Assembly (NCBI GenBank): GCA_037954665.1 | Contig: JBBMOL010000139.1 | Location: 352,232 to 416,231, forward strand | Length of the DNA stretch: 64,000 bases | Direction of reading: 5' to 3' | DNA from: Laguncularia racemosa | Taxonomy: Eukaryota > Streptophyta > Magnoliopsida > Myrtales > Combretaceae | Shown here: positions 24,561 through 37,173 of the stretch, piece after piece | Layout: every line of letters starts with the position of its first letter | How positions within the stretch are numbered: the first letter of the stretch is position 1 | Translations under genes and position numbers: made by a program | The notes under the pieces: model-generated | Databases searched by the model: none | What the model was told of the DNA's origin: nothing | The model's input: only the letters and a program-made list of their open reading frames with translations

Positions 24561-27050
24561 AGCAATAGGATGCTCCAGATCAAGATACCATTGTAGATAC
24601 ACTAATCATTAACTCAAACACTACTTATGTATTCTTTGACACAGGTGTAAAGGGCGCCTACATATCACCTATTTTTATGAACGTATATGGGTTGAAACCA
24701 ATGTTATTGAGTGATACTATGATTGTAAATACTCCTTTTGAAGTTAGAGAAAAAATAGATCAGATGTGTAAGGATATAAAGATTTTAGTAGAAGGGAAGA
24801 AAATGTCAGCAGAGTTGTTTGTATTAGAGATAATAGAATTTGATTTGGTTTTAGGAGTAAATTGGCTCTCTAAATATTATGCCACTAAAGATTGTTGCAA
24901 TCTAGTGGTTTATTTTAATTTGCTTAGTGAAGAACAAATTGTATTCAAATTAGATGCCAAGAGACCTACGAATCTTCCTACATATGAGTTGTGGAATAAA
25001 GAGAGATTGTCGGCATTGTTAGTAGAGGTAGGAAAAGTCATGAAATTGGAAGATGTGTATGTAGCAAATGAATATGCAAATGTGTTTCTAGAGAATTTGC
25101 TAGGCTTATCGCTAGTAAAAAAGATAGATTTATGTATTGATTTGGTACTAGGAGCAACATCAATATCTAAAGCATCTTATAGAATGGCACCTATTAAATT
25201 GTTTGAACTAAAGACTCTGCTTCAAGAGTTGCAAAACAATGGATTTATTAGACCAAGTGTTTCACCATAGGGTGCTCCAGTATTGTTTGTCAAGAAAAAT
25301 GATGGGAGTATGAGACTGCATATAGATTACAGGGAGCTAAACTGAGTCACACTCAAGAACAAATACCTCCTCCCTAGGATTGACTTATTTAGCCAATTGC
25401 AAGGAGGTCAAGTTTTCTCCAAAATTGAATTGAGGTTGGAGTATCATTAGTTAAGGATCAAGGAAGAGGATATATAGAAGATTACTTTTATGACTCGGTA
25501 TGGGCTTTATAAGTTACTAGTGATGCCTTTTCGATTGAAAAATGCTCCAACAACATTCATGTACCTAATGAATAGAGTGCTTAAAGACTGGCTAGATCAA
25601 TTTGTGGTAGTATTCATAATGATATTCTCATCTATTCTAAGAGCAAGGAAGAACATGAAGCACATCTGAGGACAATACCAGAAAGACTACGAGAAGAGAA
25701 GCTTTACGCTAAATTTAACAAATATGAATTTTAGTTGGAATAGGTATTTTTCTTGGGGCATGTGGTAAATAAGAATGGCATATCAGTAGATCATGAGAAG
25801 GTAAAGGCAGTTAGAGACTGTCTAAGGCTAAGAATTGTGATAGAGGTTAGGAGTTTTCTAAGGTTAGTTAGGTATTACAAACACTTTGTGGAAGGATTCT
25901 CTCGGCTAGCAACTCGCTTGACCCATTTGACAAAGAAGAAGGCCAAGTTTGTGTGGAATGAAGATTGTGAAAACAACTTCACAACACTGAAGGATAAAAT
26001 GGTGAAAACTCCTGTGTTAGCCTAACTAAAGACGAGAAGAATTTGAAGTATTCAATAATGCATTAACTGAAGGCTTGAGGTGTGTGCTTATGCAGAATGG
26101 GAGAGTGATTACATATGCCTCTCGCTAGCTAAAACCATATGAAAGGAATTACCCCATACACGATTTAGAGCTAGCGGCTATGATCTTAGCATTGAAGTTG
26201 TGGAGACATTGTTTTTATGGTGAAAAGTGCAAAATCTTCTCAAATCACAAGAGCCTAAAATACCAATTCACATAGAAGAACTTAAATATGAGGCAAAAAA
26301 GGTGGCTAGAATTGATGAATGATTATGATGTAGAAATTCATTATCACCCTGGAAAAGCAAATGTGGTTGTAGATGCTTTGAGCTAGAAGAAACAAATGAA
26401 CATTGCAGCATTAGTCACATCTCAGAGACAAATATTAGAAGACATGCATAAGCTTAAATTGGAGATGGTGACAAAAGAAGTAAGAAACAGGTTAGCTACA
26501 CTTAGTATTCAACTAAGTATCATTGATCAAATTAAGACTATGTAAATGGGAGATCTTGGAATCTTAAAGATAAAGAGCAAATAGAATAGGATAAAGCCAT
26601 GTAATTTAAGGTAAATGCTAAAGGGTAGTTAAATATGGCACAAGATGGTGTGTTCTAAAAAACATAGAGTTAAAGAAGAAAATCATGAAAGAAACTCATT
26701 ACATAGGATATATAGTACATCCTAAGAGCACCAAGATATACAAGGATTTAAAGAATAATTATTGGTGGAAAAATATGAAGTGGGAGATAGCTAAATATGT
26801 ATCCTGATACTTGACATGTCAACAAATTAGGATTAAACACCAAAGACCAGTCGGTGAGTTACAGCCACTTCCTATACCTGAATGGAAGTGAGAACATATA
26901 ACCATGGATATTGTGATAGCCCCCCTAAGTACCAAGGAAAAATATGATGAAATATAGGCAATTGTCAATAGATTGACTAAGTCTACCCATTTTTTGCCAA
27001 TTAAGGTGGACTATAGATTAGAGAAGCTTGCTCTACTATACATTAGGGGG
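24561..27050 (+). pseudogene. Element B pol remnant, 5' portion: protease, RT, RNase H, integrase start
   Basis: The protease DTG motif (FFDTG) is at about 24632-24646. A 197-codon open stretch (24677-25270) covers the protease-RT link up to RPSVSP; the TAG that ends it falls where relatives have Trp. RT continues with YREL at about 25324, and its catalytic FIDD site at about 25612-25625 has lost one base, shifting the frame. RNase H follows (25970-26400), then the integrase zinc region and core start (about 26660-27050). The sequence is then broken by element D and resumes at 37148. Numerous stops are present. Confidence 0.82.
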
Positions 27051-27055
27051 ATTGT

Positions 27056-28513
27056 TGATAAGATCACATTATACTTATATTTTCTTCTGGATTTATATTA
27101 AATTTATTTCAATATTATAAGAAAATATAAAGAAATGGTATTTAATGGTGTTTATTGTGAAAATTCAGGTTTTGAGGACCTGAAAGTAAATTACAAGTTA
27201 ATTGGAGGAGTTTTTTTCACAAAATTGAAGAAGCAAGTGAAGGATTGCATTGAAGGCCGCCGGCCTTGAGCCGGCCTACATTGTTTCTCGGATATCCATT
27301 GCGAAAATCTCTCCAGAATCTTATCTTGATTAAATTTGCTGACTCAATTCCTTGTCAGATCAGCCTTATCCTCCTCCTCTTTGGATCTATAAATAGACCC
27401 CTTGTGTGAACCTTAGAGGCATCCTTTTTTTTGGATCTTTTGAATCATTAGAATTCCTTTGGGAGCTTAGGATTTTATCTTCTCTTTAAATTCTTTTCCA
27501 TTTCATGTTATTCTAAATTTTAGTTTGAAGAAAGAATGTTATTGAAGTTTGCTTTCAATTGAAGAACTTTAGGAATCATTTCGGAAGATTGAAGTTCTAC
27601 AAACTTTTGAAGATTATAGCAATTGTTTCATTTATTTAATTTTCTTCTATGCCATTTATCAGTTTATTTTTATTATTTAATATGAATTCCATTGCACTTA
27701 TTTACTTCAATTGTTCTTATGCAATATATACCATAATGTTCTAAATCATCCTTGTGGGAAACATGATGAAGCCATAATTCAAACTAAAATGATCATTGTA
27801 TTCATGTTATAGGACATATAGATATACGGAATTTTCATATAAGAAGTCCTGCTATGAATTGTATTTTTTTTTATTGAAATCAATGCATAGGAATTTAAAT
27901 GACTTGAAAGAAAAATTTAGGTTTTATCAGGAATTCTTAAGTAAGATTTAATAATTCATGTGGAAGTAGCTTTATTGAATTTTATTAGAAATTGACCTAA
28001 GTGTTTCATGCAATATTTTTATTAAATTTTTCACTAAGGGATTAGGAGAAATTATTTTAAAGATATTAGGCAATCATATAATTAGGAAATTTATGATTGT
28101 AAATTAGAATCCTCCATTGATTTTAATTAGTGGGAGCTATTAAATTAAATTGGGGTAATGTTACTTTAAAACTTGAAAAGGGATTAAGGTTTTGTCAATT
28201 TCTTGTGAAAATCCATATAACTATGAGTTATTATAACATGAAGGCAATATGACTAGTAGAATTAGGGTGGATTCTAATTTCCCACCATCAATTCATCCTT
28301 TTTCAAACACAATTCCCTTTTTGCATATTTAGTATAATTCATTCGATTCTCATCAAATATCATTGCCTAAAGAATAGTAGAAATTGATATAGGTCTATTA
28401 CTTAATCAATCTTTGTGGTTCGACACTCTTCTCTCACTATATTACTTGATCCGATTCGGTACACTTGTCGGTATTTATTCACGCTCATTTTATATCTCTT
28501 TTTGCGTGGATCA
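27056..28513 (+). repeat. 5' LTR of element D
   Basis: 1458 bp, TGATAAGATCAC...GGATCA. TATAAATA is at 27388-27395. The GC-rich motif GGCCGCCGGCCTTGAGCCGG is at about 27256-27275. It is about 95 bp shorter than the 3' copy because of a deletion between GCC-rich repeats. Confidence 0.93.
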
Positions 28514-28519
28514 AGTTTT

Positions 28520-28537
28520 TGGCACCGTTGCCGGGGA
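28520..28537 (+). other. Primer-binding site of element D (Asp tRNA)
   Basis: TGGCACCGTTGCCGGGGA lies 6 bases inside the 5' LTR. It complements the 3' end of plant tRNA-Asp with one mismatch. This is the primer typical of Athila/Tat elements. Confidence 0.85.
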
Positions 28538-28753
28538 TTAATTAATATTAGACCATCTTCAGATTCTATTGTTAATTTAGGCGCAATTATTTTGTTATTT
28601 ATTTACTTTTTCATTGTGTGATCGTTTCCCGTTCTCTTTGAGTTTCTTTTTTTGTGCAAGAGTAGAAGTGCTGAACTTCTACCAATTAATCTTGAGATAA
28701 AACGTACCTTGCGACAACTTAGAAGAGAGTAGAGAAGAAAGAAAGAAGAGAAC

Positions 28754-29993
28754 ATGGCAGATGAGAACAACAATCGAATTCAGGGTGTTGGTAGAGCACT
28801 TCAGGAATACACGGTACCTGTTGTTTCAGGTCCTGCAATCAGAAGACCGACAATTCAGGCTAACAATTTTGAGTTAAAACCAGCACTCGTTCAAATGGTT
28901 CAATCAAATCAATTTAGAGGATATCCAAATGAGAGTCCTGATGAGCATATTGCAGTATTTCTTCAATATTGTAATACAGTGAAAATGAATAATGTATCTG
29001 ATGATGTAATTAGGCTACAACTTTTTCTGTTTTCACTTAGAGAAAAAGCTAGGGCTTGGTACAATTCACTGCCACAAGACTCTGTAACCACTTGGGTTGA
29101 TCTCACATCTAAATTTTTAAGGAGATTTTTTCCACCAGCTAGAACTGCTAGGTTAAGAAATGACATCACAAACTTCACTAAGTTTAGTGGTGAATCACTT
29201 TATGAAGCATGGGAAAGATTCAAGGAGGCAATTAGAAAATGCCCCCATCATGGATTACCAGATAATCTCCTTATTGAGATTTTCTATCTCAGTTTAGATG
29301 AGACATTGAGATCTCTGGTAGATGCTGCTTCTGTTGGTGCACTAATGAGTAAGACGTATGATGAGGCTAGTGCTTTGATTGATGAAATGGCCTCTAGTGC
29401 ACATAATTGGAAACATGAAAGAGGTAAGTCTAGAGTGGCGTCTGCTAATGACATGGACACCTTAACAGCTCAAACTTCAGCTCTTACCGCCCAGGTAAGT
29501 AAACTCACCTCTGCACCTTCTTTTAATGTTAATCAAATTTCTTGTTGTGAGTTATGCTCAGGACCACACTCAACTCTTGAGTGCCCATCTGGAAACTTCT
29601 CCTCCTCATCCCATGTAGAGCAAGTAAATTTTGTCAACAATTTCCAAAGAGGTAATCAAGGACCTTATTCAAACACCTACAATCCAGGGTGGCGTAACCA
29701 TCCAAATTTCTCATGGAGAAATGATAACAACGCACTTAAACGACCTGGATTTCAAAAGCAAGGTCCTAATCATAATATCCCCCATCAACAATATCCTAAT
29801 CATAATACCTCTTCTCAGCAAGGTTAGTCTAAAATGGAAAAACTCATGATAAGTTATATGCAAAAGACTGACACAATGTTGCAAAATCAACAAGCCACCA
29901 TTAGGAATCTTGAAAATCAGCTCAGTCAAATGTCTCAACAGTTGAGTAATAGACCATCTGGGTCTTTACCTAGCAATACTGAGCAGAATCCTA
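28754..29993 (+). pseudogene. Element D gag, nearly intact
   Basis: ATG at 28754 opens a 357-codon frame to a TAG at 29825-29827. The gag continues in the same frame to about 29990. Features are a conserved N-terminal core (RPTIQANNFELKPAL, about residues 33-50), the RAW-YNSLP and FLRRFFPPARTARLRN segments (about residues 115-140) and a zinc-finger-like CELCSGPH..EC at about residue 268. The TAG falls in a Gln-rich stretch where relatives read through with Gln. After it, a 19-bp tandem duplication (29975-30013) changes the frame. The protein would form the particle that packages element RNA. It could be a truncated but translatable Gag. Confidence 0.85.
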
Positions 29994-30013
29994 AATACTG
30001 AGCAGAATCCTAA
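29975..30013 (+). repeat. 19-bp tandem duplication at the gag-pol junction of D
   Basis: AATACTGAGCAGAATCCTAA occurs at 29975-29994 and again at 29994-30013 (period 19). A 19-bp gain shifts the reading frame by one, which is exactly the frame difference between gag (upstream) and the 30030 frame (downstream). Confidence 0.9.
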
Positions 30014-30029
30014 GGGTGTAAATGCTATT

Positions 30030-33000
30030 ATGCTAAGAAGTGGTAAGGAATTAGTTGATAAGAAACTTGAGGAAGAGGAGGTTAACCTAAAGAAAGATAA
30101 AGGGAAACAAAAGGAAGAGGAACCAAAGCTAAATTCACCAAAAGTGAAAGCATATGTTCCTCCTATTCCTTTCCCAGGAAGGCTGAAGCAACAACAATTG
30201 GATTCACAATTTGCTAAATTTTTAGAAGTCTGTAAAAAATTGCAAATTAACATCCCTTTTGCAGAGGCACTTCAAAAAATGCCTTCATATGTTAGATTCA
30301 GGAAGGATTTGCTCACCAAGAAGAGAAAGATAGATGGGAATGAATCTATAATGCTTACAGGGGAGTGTTCTATGATCCTATAGAAGAATTTATCCAACTT
30401 GCCAAGAAAACAAAGAGATCAGGGAAGTTTCACTGTTCCTTACACTATTGGTAATTTTCATTTTGATAAAGTACTTATAGATTCTGGTGCAAGTATAAAT
30501 TTAATGCCTCTGTCCATTTTCAAAAAACTAGGACTTGGAGAATGTAAGGAGACGCACGTCACCTTATAACTTGCAGATAAAAGTGTCAAGTACCCAAAGG
30601 GTATAGTGGAGAATGTCTTAGTAAAAGTAGACAAATTCATCTTTCCAGTTGACTTTATAGTTCTGGAAATGGAAGAAGATAAAGAGGTACCCATGATCTT
30701 AGGAAGACCATTCCTGGCAACAGGTAAGGCATTGATAGATGTGGAACAAGGTAAGCTGACCTTGAGAGTTATGGATGAAGAAGTTACTTTCAATGTTTAT
30801 GAGGCCATTAGGAAATTTGATGATTGTAAGCCCTGTTACACAATTGATATTATTGATGAAGTTTCCTGTGAGAATACTGAAGAGAATGCAGGAATGGAGA
30901 CAATAGAATCAGTTCTCAAGGATATAGATGAATGGAGTGATGATGAAGAACCAATTGAAGAATGTGCGGAAGATGCATTAGAAATTCAAGCTCACTACTA
31001 TGAGGAACTAGGAACAAGTGAGAAGAAGCCAATTCCATCGTTGACACAACCCCTGGTGCTTGAGCTTAAACCATTACCTAGTCATTTGAAATATGCATAT
31101 CTTAGAACATATGATACTTTGCCAATAATCATTTCTTCTTCTTTGACAGGTGATCAAGAGCAACAACTTTTGGATGTTCTAAGAGAGCATAAGGAAGCTA
31201 TCGGGTGGACCATTGCTGATATTAAGGGAATTAGCCCTTCAATTTGTACTCATAGGATATTTCTTGAGGCTAAGTGCAAACCTATAGTACAACCACAAAG
31301 AAGACTTAACCCAACTCTTAAGGAAGTTGTAAAAAAAGAAGTGCTTAAATTGTTAGATGCAGGCATTATTTTTCCAATTTCTGGTAGTAAATGGGTTAGT
31401 CCTGTCCAAGTTGTACCAAAAAAAGGTGGTATGACTGTAGTAAAAAATGAGGCTAATGAATTAATTCCCACTCGCACTGTAACTGGTTGGAGGGTCTGTA
31501 TAGACTATAGAAAACTAAATGATGCTACCCGCAAAGATCATTTCCCCCTCCCTTTTATAGATCAGATGTTAGAAAAACTTGCAGGGCATGATTATTACTA
31601 CTTTTTAGATGGTTACTCTGGTTACAATCAAATCCATATAGCACCCGAGGACCGGGAGAAAACCACCTTTACTTGTCCCTATGGCACATTTGCTTTTAGG
31701 AGAATGCCCTTTGGTCTTTGTAATGCACCCGCTACATTTCAAAGATGCATGATGTCCATATTTTTTGACATGATAAAAAATTTTATTGAAATATTCATGG
31801 ATGATTTTTTTGTTTTTGGGAAGTCATTCGAAACATGCCTGACAAATTTAAGATGTGTGCTTAAGAGATGCAAGGAAACTAATCTGCTTCTTAATTGGGA
31901 AAAATGCCATTTCATGGTAAGAGAGGGAATAGTCTTAGGGCACAAAGTATCTAAGTAGGGAATTGAGGTTGACAGGGCAAAAGTAGAGGTAATAGAGAAG
32001 CTACCACCACCTACTGCAGTGAAAGGAATCAGAAGCTTCTTGGGACATGCTGGCTTCTATAGGAGATTTATCAGGGACTTCTCTAAAATCTCAAGACCTC
32101 TTTGTAATTTATTAGAAAAAGATTCTACCTTTGTTTTTGATGAAAATTGTTTGCAGGCATTTAATCTATTGAAGGAGAAGCTCACTACTGCACCAGTGAT
32201 TGTTGCACCAGATTGGGAGCTTCCATTCGAGTTGATGTGCGATGCCAGTGACTATGTTGTAGGAGCGGTACTTGGGCAAAGGAAAGATAAGTCATTTCAT
32301 GTAATATAATATGTAAGTAGAACCTTAAATGAGGCCCAAAGGAATTGTGCCACAATTGAAAAAGAACTTTTAGCAGTCATATTTGCATGCGATAAATTCC
32401 GGCCTTATCTAATAGGTTCTAAAATCATAGTATGTACTGACCATGCTGCCCTTAAGTATTTATTTGCTAAAGCTGATGCTAAACCTAGGTTAATTCGATG
32501 GATTCTACTACTACAAGAATTTAACCTGGAAATTAAAGATAAGAAGGGAACTAAAAATTTGGTGGCTGATCATTTATCCAGTCTGGAATCTAATTGTTTT
32601 GATTCACCTCTTAATGAAAAGTTCCCTAATGAACAATTGCATGTAGTAGAAGTCTAAGGATTACCTTGGTATGCTGATATCGTTAATTATTTGGTTAGCA
32701 AAATCACTCCATATGGTTTATCCTACCAACAGAAAAGGAAATTTTTACATGATGTGAAGTTTTATTTTTGGGATGAACCATATCTCTTTAAAAATTGTGC
32801 TGACCAAATAATTAAACAATGCGTACCTGAAAGTGAACAGCTTAGCATTATACAGCATTGTCATTTTAGAGAGGCAGGAGGTCACTTTGGTGTAGAAAAA
32901 ACGGCAGCTAAAATTTTATCATGTGGATTTTATTGGCCCAGGTTGTTCAGTGATTGCAGGAACTACATCATGTCTTGTGCTCAATGTCAAAGAATTGGCA

Positions 33001-33894
33001 ACATTTCTAGGAGACACGAATTACCACAAAATAATATACTTGTAATTGAGCTTTTTGACGTTTGGGGAATCGACTTTATGGGTCATTTTCCCTCATCTTT
33101 TTCAAACAAATATATTCTTTTAGCTGTTGATTATGTTTCGAAATGGGTAGAGGCAGTTGCTCTACAAACTAATGATAGCAGGGTTGTCATTAAATTTTTG
33201 AAAAAGAATATATTTTCCAGATTTGGGGTACCTGGAGCTATAATAAGTGATGGGGGAAAACATTTTTGTAACAGGCAATTTGAGAAATTATTATTAAAAT
33301 ATGGAGTTACTCACAAAATTGCCACCCCTTACCATCCACAAACGTATGGACAGGTTGAGGTATCCAATAGGGAAATTAAGCGAATTCTAGAAAAGACTGT
33401 CAATGCATCCAGGAAAGATTGGTCTTTAAAAATCGACGATGCATTATGGGCTTATAGAACAGCGTTTAAAACCCCTATAGGAATGTCCCCATACAAGATT
33501 GTTTTTGGTAAATCGTGTCACTTACTAGTAGAGCTCGAGCACAAGGCATACTGGGCTATTAAATAACTTAATTTTGATGAGAAGCTGCAGGTGAAAAAAG
33601 ATTGCCAAATTGAGAGAAGAAGCATATGAAAATGCCAGAATTTACAAAGAACGAACAAAGCGATGGCATGATAAAAACATTGTGAGGCGAGAATTTTTCC
33701 CTAGTCAAAAGGTCTTACTATACAACTCCCGCTTGAAGCTGTTCCTAGGTAAGTTGAAATCACGATGGTCTGGACCCTTTGAAATTGTTAATGTGTTTCC
33801 TTATGGTGTAGTTGAGTTGAAGGCAGAAGACAACCGTACTTTCAAGGTAAACGGTTTTCTTCTCAAACATTACTATGAAAGGGGAAAATGTTGA
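30030..33894 (+). pseudogene. Element D pol: protease, RT, RNase H, integrase (multiple stops)
   Basis: One frame from 30030 to about 33563, then another to 33894. MLRSGKEL opens it. The protease DSGA is at 30480. RT (31270-31960) has WRVCIDYRKLN, LDGYSGYNQI and FMDDFFVFG (about 31794), the family FMDD catalytic site. RNase H (32160-32590) has CDASD. Integrase (32690-33560) has an HHCC zinc motif (32857-33000), then D in WGIDFMGHFP, D in ISDGGKHF and E in QVEVSN. The C-terminal part lies in 33610-33894 after a frameshift at about 33590. In-frame stops at about 30381, 30568, 31956, 32307, 32655 and 33563 prevent a full polyprotein, but all catalytic residues are still present. Confidence 0.9.
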
Positions 33895-33976
33895 TAGAAA
33901 TGCCACAGCTGTGGATTTAGGAGATTTGAGAACTTGAACTGGAAAAGTCGGGCTAGCGACTATAAACTAAGCGCTT

Positions 33977-33994
33977 CATGGGAGGTAGCCCATG
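33977..33994 (+). other. Post-pol hairpin in element D
   Basis: CATGGG (33977-33982) and CCCATG (33989-33994) pair around AGGTAG, directly after AAGCGCTT. A similar string (AGCGCTT..TGGGAGG.A.CCCA) follows integrase in many plant Athila/Tat elements, as far as I recall. It may be an RNA structure. Confidence 0.6.
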
Positions 33995-34079
33995 GTCAAT
34001 AAGTATGTATACTAGTATTTGAGTTTCGTTGATATAAAAAAAAATTAAAAAAATTAAAATTAATTAATAAGAAAAAAAA

Positions 34080-34380
34080 AATTCTAATTCAAGGCCAAAT
34101 AAGAGCCGTCGGCTTTCAACCGACCTAAACTCTCGGTACAAATAAAGGCCGGCTCAAAAGGATGGCGGGGTATAGGTACAGGGTGCCGGCCTTTGTCTGG
34201 TTTTTAGACATTGGCCGGCCCTTCTCTCTCTCTCATTTGCTCACTTGTTTTTCTCTCTTACTCACTTATTCCCTCACGACTGCTCTCCCTCTCTCTTGCA
34301 CTTCTCCTCTCTCTTGGACCTATTTTCTCTTCACTCTCTCACTCACTCTCCTCTTACATTCAAGACACTCCAAGGATGAC
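34080..34380 (+). other. GCCGG-rich and CT-rich segment downstream of pol in D
   Basis: Several GCCGGC/CCGGCC motifs (34100-34215) resemble those in the LTR of D. A CT-rich stretch follows (34218-34360) with TATTTTCT. Leu/Ser-rich frames here follow from base composition and are not an env gene. Confidence 0.6.
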
Positions 34381-34513
34381 AGACATTTTGAGAGGAATTT
34401 TCTTGCTGATGAACAACTTTACACCAGGGAAGTACCAGTGTTTCAATTTTTGCATTGACATTCTTTTCCTTAATTTTGTGCTATTATAGGAACAATGAGG
34501 ACATTGTCCAATT

Positions 34514-35593
34514 TAAGTGTGGGGAAGGGATTATAAATGTAGAAGTATAATGATTGATTGCACACATCATGAGCTTACAATTCCCATGCTTTATTTATGT
34601 CCTTAAGTGTTTATTATCAATGAAATCTTGAAATTGACTTAGATTGGTGCCCCACTCGCCAACTATTGTGACTAGTTTACATAGTTAAAATTTAATAGTA
34701 AAATCTCTGGAGAACGGATTTACCCTATGTTTAGCCTTTGAATTTGAGATTGAGTCCTTAAGTTGAAAAAACAAGCAAGTTTACTTTAAGGAAAAATTGG
34801 TTGGGATAAACTTCTCTTGAAATTTCATTGAGAATACCTTAACACCTAGTGAAAGAGGTAAAGGAAATATTTTACTTAGTGATCCCTTATAAAAATAGTC
34901 TTAACTAATATTCATTTATGCAAAAAAAAAAAAAAAAAATAGAGCCTTTACTCCAATGACCCAGGAAAGTGAGTTAAGAGTATCCAATCTTAAATGTTAG
35001 TGTGAGGAAGAGTTCGTAGGGGTCCCTTTAAAACCTGGTCACTTAGGCGATGAGCCCAAGATGTGCTAACTCAATGAACTCACAATAACGAGAAGGGCGG
35101 AAAGGCAAAAATTTAGTACCTTAATGAGAGCCAGGTTGACACGGGTGAGCTTTGGTCCCTCAGAAGAGTGAAGTCTAACTCTGCTGTCAATTAAGGCAAA
35201 TAAAAAAAAAAAAAAGTGAATATAGGACAATAAGTGAAATAAAGACTAAATTAAAAAGGGAGAAATTCTAGGGAAAAAAATGGATACCATATGCTTTCAC
35301 TTTTTGTTATCTTGTTTAGAGAAGTAAAATTGAGGGAGATTATACTTGCTAATAACCAATGAAGTTTAAATGAATGTTTTTTCCTTATGGACTAAGTATT
35401 TTTCTTTTGATTGTTAAACACTGGGATTAAAAATCTGTTTTATTTAGATTAACTACTAAATTTCAACTAGATATACTAGTTACAAGTTTCAGTATGGTTA
35501 GAACAATGGGCACCAGAAGTTCAATGACGGATTTCTCTTGTTTAATTCAATTATTTTGCTTGAGGACAAGCAAAAGTTCAAGTGTGGGGATGT
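34514..35593 (+). other. Element D non-coding 3' module between internal and terminal purine tracts
   Basis: The internal tract AAGTGTGGGGAAGGGA (34514-34529), preceded by GGACATTGTCC, is repeated as the terminal tract AAGTGTGGGGA (35580-35590) at the 3' LTR. The 1.07-kb module shares ordered blocks with element C. Confidence 0.7.
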
Positions 35594-37147
35594 TGATAAG
35601 ATCACATTTATACTTATATTTTCTTCTGGATTTATATTAAATTTATTTCAATATTATAAGAAAAATAAAGAAATGGTATTTAATGGTGTTTATTGTGAAA
35701 ATTTAGGTTTTGAGGACTTGAAAGTAAATTACAAGTTAATTGGAGGAGTTTTTCACAAAATTGAAGAAGCAAGTGAAGGATTGCATTGAAGTCCGCTAGC
35801 CTTAGGCCGACCTACTACTTAAGGCCGCCGGCCTTAAGCCGACTTACATTAAATCGGCCTAGAAAGAAACCATCATAACTCATGAAAGCCACCAGCCTTG
35901 AGCCGGCCTACATTGTTTCTCGGATATCCATTGCGAAAATCTCTCCAAAATCTTATCTTGATTAAATTTGCTGACTCAATTCCTCATCAGATTAGCCTTA
36001 TCCTCATCCTCTTTGGATCTATAAATAGACCCCTTTGTGTGAACCTTAGAGGCATCCTTTGTTTTTGGATCTTTTGAATCATTAGAATTCCTTTGGGAGC
36101 TTAGGATTTTATCTTCTCTTTAAATTCTTTTACATTTCATGTTATTCTAAATTTTAGTTTGAAGAAAGAATGTTATTGAAGTTTGCTTTCAATTGAAGAA
36201 CTTTAGGAATCATTTCGGAAGATTGAAGTTTTACAAACTTTTGAAGATTATAGCAATTGTTTCATTTGTTTAATTTTCTTCTATGCCATTTATCAGTTTA
36301 TTTTTATTATTTAATATGAATTCCATTGCACTTATTTACTTCAATTGTTCTTATCCAATCTATACAATAATGTTCTAAATCATCCTTGTGGGAAACATGA
36401 TGAAGCCATAATTCAAACTAAAATGATCATTGTATTCATGTTATAGGACATAGATATACGGAATTTTCATATAAAAAGTCTTGCTATGAATTGTATTTTT
36501 TTTTTTATTGAAATCAATGCATAGGAATTTAAATGACTCGAAAGAGAAATTTAGGTTTTATCAGGAATTCTTAAGTAAGATTTAATAATTCATGTGGAAG
36601 CAGCGTTATAGAATTTTATTAGAAATTGACCTAAGTGTTTCATGCAATATTTTTATTAAATTTTTCACTAAGGGATTAGGAGAAATTATTTTAAAGATAT
36701 TAGGCAATCATATAATTGGGAAATTTATGATTATGAATTAGAATCCTCCATTGATTTTAATTAGCGGGAGCTATTAAATTAAATTGGGGTAATGTTACTT
36801 TAAAACTTGAAAAGGGATTAAGGTTTTGTCAATTTCTTGTGAAAATCCATATAGCTATGAGTTATTATAACATGAAGGCAATATGATTAGTAGAATTAGG
36901 GTGGATTCTAATTTCCCACCATCAATTCATCCTTTTTCAAACACAATTCCCTTTTTACGCATTTAGTATAACTCATTCGATTCTCATCAAATATCATTGC
37001 CTAAATAATAGTAGAAATTGATATAAGTCTATTACTTAATCAATCTTTGTGGTTCGACACTCTTCTCTCACTATATGACTTGATCTGATCCGGTACACTT
37101 GCCGGTATTTATTCATGCTCATTTTATATCTCTTTTTGCATTGATCA
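35594..37147 (+). repeat. 3' LTR of element D
   Basis: 1554 bp. TATAAATA is at 36020-36027. GCC-rich palindromic motifs lie at 35795-35910, including the segment missing from the 5' copy. Confidence 0.93.
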
Positions 37148-37173
37148 ATTGTCAAATTACATGTTATACCAAC

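Larger units (their letters stand above)
27056..37147 (+). mobile_element. Element D: Athila-like Ty3/gypsy retrotransposon, 10.1 kb
   Basis: LTRs 27056-28513 and 35594-37147 are nearly identical by eye, so this is the youngest or among the youngest insertions. The target duplication ATTGT is exact (27051-27055 and 37148-37152). The primer site matches tRNA-Asp. The order gag-protease-RT-RNase H-integrase, the MLRSGKEL segment after gag and the long non-coding 3' part fit the Athila lineage. No env-like third ORF is visible. It sits in the integrase gene of element B in the same orientation. Confidence 0.92.

Noticed and set aside
34162..34489. Leu/Ser-rich frames after pol of D as an env-like gene
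   Set aside because: They follow from a CT-rich stretch, overlap in two frames, and lack a signal sequence, glycosylation pattern or coiled coil beyond composition.
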